From NCBI GenBank assembly GCA_947476285.1, contig CANJPU010000002.1:101787-165786 (forward strand): 64,000 nt of DNA, given 5' to 3'. The stretch comes from Comamonadaceae bacterium (GTDB taxonomy: Bacteria; Pseudomonadota; Gammaproteobacteria; Burkholderiales; Burkholderiaceae_C). Shown one piece after another: positions 50,392-59,229 of this stretch; the stretch's first letter is position 1, and each line of letters opens with the position of its first letter. Under the pieces are notes generated by a model. That model was not told the DNA's origin. It was given only the letters and a program-made list of their open reading frames with translations, and ran no database searches. A program made the position numbers and the translations under genes.

Positions 50392-52695
50392 TTGAGCGAT
50401 CAAGCGCAAGCACTGTTGCAACAAGGCCTGGCGCTGCATCAGCAGGGGCAGTTGCAAGAAGCGCAAGAGGTGTACAGAGCCGCACTTGCGGCAGTCCCGA
50501 GCACCTTCGACGCCCTGCACCTGCTGGGTGTTGTGGCCCTACAGCAGGGCGACCACCTGCGTGCCGTGGACCTGATCTCGCAGGCCATCGCGCTGTATCC
50601 TGGCAACGCGCTGTTTCATTACAACCGTGCCTGTGCTGAGCATGAGCTGGGTCGATCCGATGAAGCGTACACCGGCTTTTCGCTGGCCATCAGCCTGCAA
50701 GCCGACTATGCCCAAGCCTATTGCAACCGCGGCAATGTGCTGCAGCAGCAAGGCCAGTTCACGGCTGCGGTGGCCGACTACGAAAAGGCCATCGAGATCA
50801 TGCCGCGCTACACCGGCGCCTATTTCAATCGCGGCAATGCCTTGCTGGCACTTTCGCAGTGGGACGCGGCCGTCGCAAGCTACGAGCAGGCACTCGCCAT
50901 TGAGCCCGCCCATGCCCAGGCCCACAACAACCGAGGCAACGCTTTGCAGGCGTGTATGCGCTGGGAAGAGGCAGTGCGCAGCTACGACCAGGCCATCGCC
51001 GCAAAGCCCGATCACGCACAGGCACTCTACAACCGGGGCAATGCCTTGTGCCAGATCATGCGCTGGGATGCGGCCCTTGCGAGCTATGACGCGGCTCTCG
51101 CCCTGGTGCCTGAGTGGGCCGATGCATTCGCCAGGCGCGCAGTGGCCTTGATGGGGCTCAGGCGGCTGCAAGAGGCACTGGCAAGCTATGGTGAGGCTTT
51201 GCGCATTGACCCCAACAATGCCGGCACGCTTTACAGCCGGGGCAACTTGCTGCGCGACCTCAAGCGCTTTGAAGCCGCCATCGCTGACTACGACCGGGCC
51301 GCGCAGTTGCAGCCCGATCTGGACTACCTGCAAGGTGTGCGCGCGCACGCCAAAATGCACTTGTGCGATTGGCGCGATCATGAGGCCGACATGACCCTGC
51401 TGGCCGATGCCATCGCGCGCGACCGAAGGGCCAGCACGCCATTGCCGCTGCTGGCGCTGTTCGATTCACCGGCGCTGCACAGGCAAGCTACGCAGACTTA
51501 TGCGCAGCATTTGTTTGCGCCGGGCGATGCGCTGGGGCCGCTGGCTGCATATGCACCGCATGAGCGGATCAGGCTTGGGTATTTTTCGGCTGATTTCCGA
51601 GAGCACCCGGTGTCATTGCTTACCGCGCAACTCTACGAGCTGCACGACAGAGCACGGTTTGAAGTTATCGCCTTCTCATTCGGCCCTGACACCGGCGACG
51701 CGATGCGCCAGCGCCTGACGCAGGCATTTGATCAGTTCATCGATGTGCGCAGCTTCACCGATGAGGCCATTGCGTCGCTCGCCCGCAAGATGGAGATCGA
51801 CATCGCGGTCGATCTGGGTGGCTTCACCCGAGACAGCCGCACCGGCATCTTTGCACTGCGGGCAGCGCCTGTGCAAGTGAGCTACATCGGCTACCTGGGC
51901 ACGATGGCGGTTCCCTATATGGACTACCTGATCGCCGACAAGACCATCGTGCCGGCCGAGCTCGCCCATCACTACGCGGAGAAAATCGTCTGGCTGCCAA
52001 GCTACCAAGTCAACGATGCCACTCGGCTTCGCCCCGACCCGCTCTTCACGCGGGACGCGCTGGGCCTGCCGCCTACCGGTTTTGTTTTTGCCTGCTTCAA
52101 CAACAATTTCAAGATCACGCCCGAGGTGTACGCATGCTGGATGCGCATTTTGAAACAGGTGCCCGGCAGCGTCTTGCTGCTGTATGGGGACACGGATGGT
52201 GCGCAGGAAAATCTGAAGGCGCAGGCGGTGCGAAGTGGTGTGGATGGAAACCGTGTACTGTTCGGCCAGAGGTTGGCGCTGCCGCAGTATCTGGCGCGCT
52301 ACCGGGCGGTGGATTTGTTCCTGGACACATTCCCCTACAACGCCGGCACCACCGCCAGCGATTCATTGTGGATGGGCGTGCCCTTGCTGACCTTGCCGGG
52401 GCAGTCTTTTGCCAGCCGGGTGGCGGCGAGCTTGTTGCATGCTGTGGAGTTGCCTGAGTTGATCGCTTCAAGCCGCGCGCAGTATGAGTCCATGGCGGTT
52501 GATCTGGCCACCCATCCAGAGAAGCTTCAAGTCATTCGATCACGGCTTCAGGCCAACCGCGCGCGCTGCCGCCTGTTCGATACACCGCGCTTTGCCGCAA
52601 GCATGGAGGCGGCGTATGTGCAAATGTATGAACGCAACCGAGTAGGGCTGGCGCCGGATCACCTGGACGTGAACTTGGCGCCATCATCCAGATAG
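50392..52695 (+). CDS. TPR protein with O-GlcNAc transferase (SPINDLY-like) domain
   Basis: A 767-residue two-part protein. Residues ~1-320 are about nine tetratricopeptide repeats (repeating AYFNRGNALLAL and AQALYNRGNALC units). The C-terminal half is a glycosyltransferase-41 domain: RIRLGYFSADFREHPVSLL, DIAVDLGGFTRDSRTGIF, QVSYIGYLGTMAVPYMDY, FNNNFKITPEVY and LFLDTFPYNAGTTASDSLWMGVP, which includes UDP-sugar contacts. It should transfer a sugar to protein Ser/Thr or a related acceptor. The TTG start four bases after the PrpD stop has GAGG very close; no early ATG exists. Its link to acid catabolism is unclear. Confidence 0.9.
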   Translation: MSDQAQALLQQGLALHQQGQLQEAQEVYRAALAAVPSTFDALHLLGVVALQQGDHLRAVDLISQAIALYPGNALFHYNRACAEHELGRSDEAYTGFSLAISLQADYAQAYCNRGNVLQQQGQFTAAVADYEKAIEIMPRYTGAYFNRGNALLALSQWDAAVASYEQALAIEPAHAQAHNNRGNALQACMRWEEAVRSYDQAIAAKPDHAQALYNRGNALCQIMRWDAALASYDAALALVPEWADAFARRAVALMGLRRLQEALASYGEALRIDPNNAGTLYSRGNLLRDLKRFEAAIADYDRAAQLQPDLDYLQGVRAHAKMHLCDWRDHEADMTLLADAIARDRRASTPLPLLALFDSPALHRQATQTYAQHLFAPGDALGPLAAYAPHERIRLGYFSADFREHPVSLLTAQLYELHDRARFEVIAFSFGPDTGDAMRQRLTQAFDQFIDVRSFTDEAIASLARKMEIDIAVDLGGFTRDSRTGIFALRAAPVQVSYIGYLGTMAVPYMDYLIADKTIVPAELAHHYAEKIVWLPSYQVNDATRLRPDPLFTRDALGLPPTGFVFACFNNNFKITPEVYACWMRILKQVPGSVLLLYGDTDGAQENLKAQAVRSGVDGNRVLFGQRLALPQYLARYRAVDLFLDTFPYNAGTTASDSLWMGVPLLTLPGQSFASRVAASLLHAVELPELIASSRAQYESMAVDLATHPEKLQVIRSRLQANRARCRLFDTPRFAASMEAAYVQMYERNRVGLAPDHLDVNLAPSSR

Positions 52696-52722
52696 AAAGT
52701 GCCTTCCAGGCCGGCTTCCCCT

Positions 52723-54693
52723 CTACGGGTCTCGAATCTCCAGCAGCACATGCCGTGCGGCCACTTGTTCGCCCGTGTTCACGTGCAAGGCTGTGACGAT
52801 GCCGGCCATCGGCGCGGTGTGTACATGCTCCATCTTCATGGCTTCCAAGGTCACCAGTGGCTGGCCGGCCGTCACCGCGTCGCCCAGGCCCACAAAGACC
52901 GCGACGATTCGGCCATTCATGGTGGCGCGCAACTTGCCGTCGCTCACCGCGTCGCTGCCCTTGCGCACCGTGGCGGCGCGCGAGGTATCGAGCACGGGGT
53001 AGGCGGTGCCAGCCATGTGCAAGAACAGGTGTGCGTCGTCGCGCGCATAGGCCGCACTTTCCATCACACCGTCGCAGATGAAGCGAGCTTTGGTTGAGTC
53101 AAGTGCGATCAGCGCCATTTCATGTGTGCGTTCGCCAATTTGCACCTGCTGGAGAGCATTGCCCAGGTCTTTGAATGCGGCATTCATGCTGTGGCCATTG
53201 ACCTCCAGCCGCAGGCTCGTGGGCAGTGAATGCGGCAGCAGCCGTGCGCCGGGCTGTTGGCTTGCACCCGGCGAAGTGGCCACCAGCAGCAGGGCAGCCA
53301 GCGCACAGGCGCGGCTCTCGCCGGCTTCATGCGCTGCAATCAACTCAGGCAGGTTTGTATCGATGAAAGTGGTGGTCGCCTCGCCTTGCACGAACTGAGT
53401 CTGCTGCAGACAGCGCGCCAGAAAGGCCTGATTGGTGGTTACGCCCAGCACCACGGTGTCTTGCAAGCCTGCCACCAGTTTGCGACGGGCTTCCTCGCGC
53501 GTGCTGCCATGGCCGATGATCTTGGCGATCATTGAATCGTAGTAGGGCGAGACGGTGCAGCCCGATTCAAGCGCGTGCTCGGTTCGCAAGCTTGGCGCAG
53601 GCTGCCACAGCGCGATGGTGCCGCTTTGCGGCATGAAGGATTGGCCCGCGTCTTCCGCGCAAAGCCGCACTTCGATCGCATGGCCGTCAAAGCGCACGTC
53701 CTCTTGTGCGATGGTCAACGGCTCGCCGGCGGCGATGCGCAGTTGCAGCTCAACCAGGTCCAGCCCGGTGAGTGCCTCGGTCACCGGGTGCTCCACTTGC
53801 AGCCGGGTGTTCATCTCCATGAAGTAGAACTGGCCCTGCGCATCAAGCAAAAACTCCAGCGTGCCCGCGCCCTCATACGCGATGGCTTTGACTGCGGCCA
53901 CAGCGGTGGCGCCCATGCGCTCGCGCAAGGGTGCAGAGACGGCGGGCGAGGGCGCCTCTTCGATCAGCTTCTGGTGCCGGCGCTGCACCGAGCAGTCGCG
54001 CTCGCCCAGATGAATCGCATGGCCGTGGCGGTCGGCCATGATCTGGATCTCGATGTGGCGCGCATCGACAATCGCGCGCTCCAGAATGACGGTGTCGTCG
54101 CCAAAGGCGTTGCGCGCCTCCGATTTGGCGCTGCGTAGCAGATCGGCAAACGCCGCTGCCGATGCCGCCAGCCGCATGCCGCGTCCGCCGCCGCCAGCGG
54201 TGGCCTTGATCATCACCGGAAAGCCGATGCGCTGCGCCTCTTGCGCCAGGTGCTCGGGCGACTGGTCATCGCCCTGATAGCCGGGCACACAAGGCACGCC
54301 GGCATCGCTCATCAGGCGCTTGGCATGGGCCTTGTTGCCCATGGCGGTGATGGCCTTGGCCGATGGGCCTATGAAGACCAGCCCGGCATCCACGCAGGCC
54401 TGCGCAAAGTGGGCGTTCTCGGCCAGAAAGCCGTAGCCAGGGTGGACCGCATCCGCGCCCGACGCCTGTGCCGCTGCAATCAGCGCGGCGATGTTCAGAT
54501 AGGACTGCGCTGGTTGAGACTGCCCGATCCAGACGGCCTGGTCGGCCTCACGCACATGGCGCGACTGCGCATCGGCGGTGGAATAGACGGCCACCGTGCG
54601 GTAGCCCAGGGAGCGTGCGCTGCGCATGACGCGCAGGGCAATCTCGCCTCGGTTGGCAATCAGGATCTTGTGAAAGGGTGTTGGGCTTGGCAT
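52723..54693 (-). CDS. biotin-dependent acyl-CoA carboxylase alpha subunit (BC-BCCP)
   Basis: A 656-residue fusion. Residues ~8-450 are biotin carboxylase (KILIANRGEIALRVMRSA, ATAGGGGRGMR ATP-binding loop, EMNTRLQVEHPVTE). A middle linker follows, and the C-terminal biotinyl domain has EAMKMEH with biotin-accepting Lys620. It is the alpha chain of the MCC/GCC/PCC class. The start MPSPTPF at 54693 lies 14 bp after the beta gene stop, while the longer ORF-track start overlaps that gene. The pair carboxylates an acyl-CoA; see the beta subunit for specificity. Confidence 0.92.
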   Translation of the reverse strand: MPSPTPFHKILIANRGEIALRVMRSARSLGYRTVAVYSTADAQSRHVREADQAVWIGQSQPAQSYLNIAALIAAAQASGADAVHPGYGFLAENAHFAQACVDAGLVFIGPSAKAITAMGNKAHAKRLMSDAGVPCVPGYQGDDQSPEHLAQEAQRIGFPVMIKATAGGGGRGMRLAASAAAFADLLRSAKSEARNAFGDDTVILERAIVDARHIEIQIMADRHGHAIHLGERDCSVQRRHQKLIEEAPSPAVSAPLRERMGATAVAAVKAIAYEGAGTLEFLLDAQGQFYFMEMNTRLQVEHPVTEALTGLDLVELQLRIAAGEPLTIAQEDVRFDGHAIEVRLCAEDAGQSFMPQSGTIALWQPAPSLRTEHALESGCTVSPYYDSMIAKIIGHGSTREEARRKLVAGLQDTVVLGVTTNQAFLARCLQQTQFVQGEATTTFIDTNLPELIAAHEAGESRACALAALLLVATSPGASQQPGARLLPHSLPTSLRLEVNGHSMNAAFKDLGNALQQVQIGERTHEMALIALDSTKARFICDGVMESAAYARDDAHLFLHMAGTAYPVLDTSRAATVRKGSDAVSDGKLRATMNGRIVAVFVGLGDAVTAGQPLVTLEAMKMEHVHTAPMAGIVTALHVNTGEQVAARHVLLEIRDP

Positions 54694-54707
54694 GTCGGTG
54701 TCGCCTT

Positions 54708-56330
54708 TCACGGCCTGGCCACTGAGAATTGCATGGGCACAGGCGTGCGCGCCTGCGCCTCGCGGCACACTGCCAGCACATTGGCCAGCACTGCGCGGGT
54801 GTCGCGCGGATCGATCACGCCGTCGTCCAGCAACTGCGCGCTGGTGGTGAACACGCTCATCTGGCTGTCAAAGCGATCGATGATGGTTTTTTGCAAGGCA
54901 TCGAGTCGGGGCTGGTCCACGCTGCCGCTCTTGCGCATCATGGCCGCCTCGGTCACGATGGCCATGGTGCGGGCGGCTTGCTCGCCGCCCATCACTGCGG
55001 TCTTGGCGTTGGGCCAGCTAAAGCAAAAGCGCGGGTGAAAGCCGCGCCCGCACATCCCGTAGTTGCCAGCGCCGAATGAGGCACCGCAGTAAATGGTGAT
55101 CTGTGGCACGGTGGCATTGGTCACCGCCTGAATCATCTTGGAGCCATGCTTGATCATGCCGGCCTCCTCATAGGCGCGGCCCACCATGAATCCGGTGGTG
55201 TTGTTCAGGTAGAGAATCGGCGTGCGCGACTGGCAGCAGGCCTGTATGAAATGCGTGGCCTTGGACGCGCCGGCCGGATCGATGGGGCCGTTGTTGGTGA
55301 TCACGCCGATGGGCCAGCCCTCAATCTTGAAATGACCGCACACGGTGGCGCTGCCGTAGTTCGCGCCAAACTCCAGAAACTCGGAGTCGTCGGCGAGGCG
55401 GGCGATCACCTGCTTCATGTCCACCGGCCGCTTGTGGTCCATGGGCATGATGCCTAACAATTCCTGTGGGTCGTGACGCGGCGGCTTGTAGCTGCGCTGC
55501 GCGCTGCCGGGCAGGTCGCGCTGCCAGTCGATCTGCGCAAGCACCTCGCGGGCAATGCGGATCGCATCGCGATCGTCCTCTGCCAGGTAGTCGCCCAGGC
55601 CGGAGACCGAGGTGTGCATCACCGCGCCGCCGAGTTCTTCATCCGTAGCCACCTCGCCGGTGGCGGCCATCAGGAGGGGCGGGCCGGCCAGTGCCGCGCG
55701 GGTTCTGTCCCTGACCATCACGATGTAATCGGACAAACCAGTCTGGTAGGCGCCGCCCGCGGTGGAGGCGCCGTGGGTCACCGTGACCAGAGGCAGACCA
55801 GCCGCCGAGATTCGCGCCAGGTTGCGAAACAGATTGCCGCCACGCACGAATTCTTCGACCTTGTACTCCAGCAGGTTCGCGCCAGCGCATTCAACCAGTT
55901 GCACATAGGGCAGCTTGTTCTCTAGCACGAGTTCTTGAATGCGAAGCTGCTTGTCCAGGCCCATCGGTTGCAAGGCGCCGGCATCAATGCCGGAGTCGGA
56001 CGCATTGACCATGCAGCGTATGCCAGAGACCGTGCCGATGCCGGTGATGACACCGCCGCCTGGCACGCTCTTGGCCAGGTCGGGCGTGTCCAGGCCCAGG
56101 CCGGCCAGCGCGCACAGCTCCAGGAAGGGCGTGCCAGGATCCAGCAGCAAGGCCACCCGCTCGCGCGGAAGCAACTGGCCGCGACTCTCGAAGCGCGCCT
56201 TGGATGCGCCTGACTTCACGGCCGTGCGCTGCTGGAATTCGCGCACCCGATCGATCAAGGCCAGCATGCCGGCGCGGTTGTCCTGGAATGCCTCGCTGGC
56301 CGGAACAACGGTGGATTCAATCTGTGCCAT
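54708..56330 (-). CDS. acyl-CoA carboxylase beta subunit, geranyl/methylcrotonyl-CoA type
   Basis: A 540-residue carboxyltransferase with the two crotonase-like halves: GIRCMVNASDSGIDAGALQP, THGASTAGGAYQTGLSDY (first oxyanion region) and TGFMVGRAYEEAGMIKHG with FGAGNYGMCGRGF (second). Length and motifs fit the 3-methylcrotonyl-CoA / geranyl-CoA carboxylase group rather than propionyl-CoA carboxylase. The segment GGNLFRNLARISAAGLP lacks the Phe-containing insertion I associate with MCC, which leans to the geranyl-CoA type; this is by memory and eye only. An AtuA-family gene occurs at 0.9 kb, but no other Atu genes are adjacent. Confidence 0.9.
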   Translation of the reverse strand: MAQIESTVVPASEAFQDNRAGMLALIDRVREFQQRTAVKSGASKARFESRGQLLPRERVALLLDPGTPFLELCALAGLGLDTPDLAKSVPGGGVITGIGTVSGIRCMVNASDSGIDAGALQPMGLDKQLRIQELVLENKLPYVQLVECAGANLLEYKVEEFVRGGNLFRNLARISAAGLPLVTVTHGASTAGGAYQTGLSDYIVMVRDRTRAALAGPPLLMAATGEVATDEELGGAVMHTSVSGLGDYLAEDDRDAIRIAREVLAQIDWQRDLPGSAQRSYKPPRHDPQELLGIMPMDHKRPVDMKQVIARLADDSEFLEFGANYGSATVCGHFKIEGWPIGVITNNGPIDPAGASKATHFIQACCQSRTPILYLNNTTGFMVGRAYEEAGMIKHGSKMIQAVTNATVPQITIYCGASFGAGNYGMCGRGFHPRFCFSWPNAKTAVMGGEQAARTMAIVTEAAMMRKSGSVDQPRLDALQKTIIDRFDSQMSVFTTSAQLLDDGVIDPRDTRAVLANVLAVCREAQARTPVPMQFSVARP

Positions 56331-56501
56331 GGGTCAGTGTCCTTGTCGTTTGGAGTCCCACGCATCTTGCGCGGGAGCGCCGCCAGGTGACTCATCATGG
56401 TGTGTTTCTCCTCTGCGGGCAATAGACCGGTTCAGCGATTGACAATCCCCTCGTGCCCGATAGACTGATCCGCTGACCCGCATGATGCATTGGAGCAAAG
56501 C

Positions 56502-57392
56502 TTGAAACTCAGAAGATCCATTCTGCTTGTACCCGCCGGCGACGAGCGAAAGATTGGCAAGGCCCGTGACAGCGGCGCAGATGTATTGATGTTCGATCTG
56601 CAAGACAGCGTGCCTTTTGACGACCAAGCCAAGATGCAGGCACGCCAGACGCTGCGCGCTGCCTTGGCCGAGCCGTTCGACAAAGTGCGCGAAGTCAATG
56701 TGCGGGTCAATGCGGTCGATACGCCCTGGCTGCATGACGATATCCGCTTCATTCTCGACGTGGGCGTGGCTTCGGTCACGCTGCCTGAGCTGCGCAACGC
56801 CGGCGATGTCATTTACTTTGAGCGGCTGCTTAAGTCGATGCGGCCAAATGGCCCGGTTCCGGAAGTGTTGCTGGATATAGAGACGCCGGCTGCCTTGTGC
56901 AACCTGGAAGACATCGCCAGCCAGGCGACTTTGGTCAATGGGCTCATGGTGGGCGTGAACGACTATGCGCTGGAGGTCAATTCGTCCGGGGCTTTGTTCG
57001 GCCAGGCGGGCGAGCCGAGCCAGGATCACTTGAGCTGGATCAGGCCCAAGACCCTGGCGGTGGCGCGCGCCTACGGCTGGACGGTGGCCGATGCCTTGAT
57101 GCTCAAGGACCCGCGCGATACCGACATGGCGCGCACTGGCATGTGGCAATCCAAGCGCATGGGCTTTGACGGCTGGATCATTCTTTTCCCGCCACAGATT
57201 CCAGGGGCCAACGAAGTGTTCTCGCCATCGCCGTCGGAGCTGGAGTGGGCCAGGCAAGTGCTGCGCACCTATGAAGAGGAACAGGCCATGCCGCCTGCAC
57301 AGAGGAATGCCACCGTGCGGCGGCAACACCTCAAGCTGGCGCGCTACATGATTGAGCGCGCTGAGTCGATTGGCAGCTTCAAGCTGGTGTAA
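56502..57392 (+). CDS. CitE/HpcH-HpaI family CoA lyase-like protein
   Basis: A 296-residue TIM-barrel protein of the CitE-like group. RSILLVPAGDERKIGKA opens the fold, VRVNAVDTPW carries the CoA-binding Arg, VLLDIETPAAL the acidic metal ligand, and the C-terminal WIILFPPQIPGANEVFSPS matches the family. The first acidic motif reads MFDLQDSVP, with Gln for the usual Glu (DLEDSVP). TTG 56502 has GGAG six bases upstream and is a better start than the ORF-track TTG at 56490. It is divergent from the carboxylase operon and convergent with the crotonase gene seven bases away. Confidence 0.83.
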   Translation: MKLRRSILLVPAGDERKIGKARDSGADVLMFDLQDSVPFDDQAKMQARQTLRAALAEPFDKVREVNVRVNAVDTPWLHDDIRFILDVGVASVTLPELRNAGDVIYFERLLKSMRPNGPVPEVLLDIETPAALCNLEDIASQATLVNGLMVGVNDYALEVNSSGALFGQAGEPSQDHLSWIRPKTLAVARAYGWTVADALMLKDPRDTDMARTGMWQSKRMGFDGWIILFPPQIPGANEVFSPSPSELEWARQVLRTYEEEQAMPPAQRNATVRRQHLKLARYMIERAESIGSFKLV

Positions 57393-57399
57393 GCGAGGT

Positions 57400-58173
57400 C
57401 TAACGCCCCTGAAACTGCGGCGGTCGTTTTTCCGCGAACGCGGCAGCGCCTTCCTTGAGGTCTTGGGTCTCCCACAGCAGGCGGTTCATCACCAGCTCCA
57501 TGCGCAGCCCGGTCTGCAGATCGACGTCGCGCGCGCGGATGGCCAGCTCTTTGGCGGCCTGCACGGCCAGCGGCGCGTTGCGGCCTATGCGCTCGGCGTA
57601 TTCGAAGGCTGTCTCTAGCAGTTTCTCAGGCGCAACGATGCGGTTGATCAGGCCCCAGCGTGCCGCCGTCTCGGCGTCGATGACGTCGCCCGTCAGCATG
57701 AACTCCATGGCGATGGCGTAGGGGAGTTGACCTAGCAGTCGTTGGGTGGCGCCATTGCCAGGTACCAGCCCGCGTTTGACTTCTGCCAGGCTGAACTTTG
57801 CGCCGGGCACCGCGATGCGGATGTCAGTGGCCAGCATCATGCACACGCCGCCGCCCATGCACACACCGTTGATCGCGCTGATGATCGGCTTCCACACCTC
57901 CAGGCCGCGGTTGAGGATCTGGTCCTTTTGCGTGAGCCACATTTCGGAGAGCGAAGTGGGGTTGGTGAGAAGAGACTTGATGTCCGCGCCCGCACAAAAC
58001 GCGCGCTCGCCTACGCCGGTGATGATTGCCGCGCGGATGTCGGAATCGTCGCGCACGCGAGTCCAGGCGTGCGACAGCGCGCGGTAATGGTCTTCGTCCA
58101 GCGCATTCATCCGCTCGGGGCGATTGATGGTGATGAGGGCGATGTGGTTCTCAACTTTGATGTCAATGCTCAT
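57400..58173 (-). CDS. enoyl-CoA hydratase/isomerase family protein
   Basis: A 257-residue crotonase: FCAGADIKSLL and AINGVCMGGGVCMMLATD form the CoA and oxyanion sites. Of the two catalytic glutamates of rat hydratase, Glu164 is kept (FSLAEVKRGLVPG) and Glu144 is Cys (VCMMLATD). One-Glu crotonases are often isomerases or hydrate unusual substrates. It is the third gene of a minus unit starting with the acyl-CoA dehydrogenase at 60.4 kb and a Bug receptor, which together could import and process a branched acid feeding the neighbouring carboxylase. Confidence 0.88.
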   Translation of the reverse strand: MSIDIKVENHIALITINRPERMNALDEDHYRALSHAWTRVRDDSDIRAAIITGVGERAFCAGADIKSLLTNPTSLSEMWLTQKDQILNRGLEVWKPIISAINGVCMGGGVCMMLATDIRIAVPGAKFSLAEVKRGLVPGNGATQRLLGQLPYAIAMEFMLTGDVIDAETAARWGLINRIVAPEKLLETAFEYAERIGRNAPLAVQAAKELAIRARDVDLQTGLRMELVMNRLLWETQDLKEGAAAFAEKRPPQFQGR

Positions 58174-58215
58174 GGGCTTGTCCTTGGCTGTGATGAAGTG
58201 GGAAGGTGCGCACTC

Positions 58216-59196
58216 TCACTCGGGTTCGATTCCAGCGTCCTTGACCTTCGCGCCCCATGATTTGAGCTGCTGCTTGACCAACTCGGCAAAGGCGGCTGGG
58301 TCAGACGGCATGGGCTCCAGGTTTGCTGCGAGCATGCGTTGGCGCATGTCGGGGCGGTTCAGGATGCGCTGCAAAGCGCCATTGAGTTTGTCCACAATGT
58401 CGCGCGGCAGGTTGGCCGGGCCGAACAGGCCTGTCCAGGCGGCCATGTCGAAGTCCTGCACGCGCAGGGCCTCTTCCACAGTGGGCAAATCAGGCGCGAG
58501 TGCGGAGCGTTTGGCGCTGGTCAACGCGATCGCGCGCATGCGTTTGGATGTGAGATGCGGTTGGCTGGAGGCGAGGTCAACCACCATGAATTGAACGCGG
58601 CCGGCGATGACTTCGGTCATTGCATCGGGGCTGCTCTTGAAAGGCACGCCGGTGGCGCCCAGGTTCTGCGAGCGGTTGAGCGATTCGCCCGGCACACGGA
58701 ACACCGTGCCGCTGTAGGCATAGAACACCTTGCCCTTGTTGGCCTGCGACCAGCTCACCAGCTCGGCCATGGTGTTGACTGGCACAGCCGCATTGACCGC
58801 CACAACGAAGGGCAGCGAGGCCACGCCGCCTATGGGAGTGAAGTCAGTGATGGGGTCATACGACAAGGTCTTGAAGACATGTGGATTGACCGAGTGCGAA
58901 GAGTTCGATGTCAGCAGCAGGGTGTAACCATCGGGCGGGGCGGCCTTGACCAGGTTGGATGCGATCTGCACCGCTGCGCCTGGGCGATTCTCAACGATGA
59001 AGGTCTGGTTGAGGGACTTGCCCAGCTCCTGCGCGATCATGCGCGCGGTCACATCGGTGCCGCTGCCGGGTGCAAAGCCGATGATGATTCTCACTGGCCG
59101 TGAAGGGTAGGCGTCTTGCGCGATGGCGGGCAGGCAAAGGCCGGTGAAGGCAACGGCCGCCAGCGCCATGAGGGTTCGAGCGATCTGTCTTTTCAT
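58216..59196 (-). CDS. Bug/TctC-type receptor
   Basis: A 326-residue receptor; signal peptide RTLMALAAVAFTGLCLPAIAQD. The loops are IGFAPGSGTDVTAR (Ser in the second Gly position), APPDGYTLLLTS, GVPFKSSPDAMTEVIAGR (usual VPYKG) and TGLFGPANLP. It is encoded between the acyl-CoA dehydrogenase (33 bp) and crotonase (42 bp) genes on the same strand, so it is again co-transcribed with intracellular enzymes. Confidence 0.9.
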   Translation of the reverse strand: MKRQIARTLMALAAVAFTGLCLPAIAQDAYPSRPVRIIIGFAPGSGTDVTARMIAQELGKSLNQTFIVENRPGAAVQIASNLVKAAPPDGYTLLLTSNSSHSVNPHVFKTLSYDPITDFTPIGGVASLPFVVAVNAAVPVNTMAELVSWSQANKGKVFYAYSGTVFRVPGESLNRSQNLGATGVPFKSSPDAMTEVIAGRVQFMVVDLASSQPHLTSKRMRAIALTSAKRSALAPDLPTVEEALRVQDFDMAAWTGLFGPANLPRDIVDKLNGALQRILNRPDMRQRMLAANLEPMPSDPAAFAELVKQQLKSWGAKVKDAGIEPE

Positions 59197-59229
59197 GGGG
59201 TCTCCGATAGGCTTGGATTGATCAATTCA

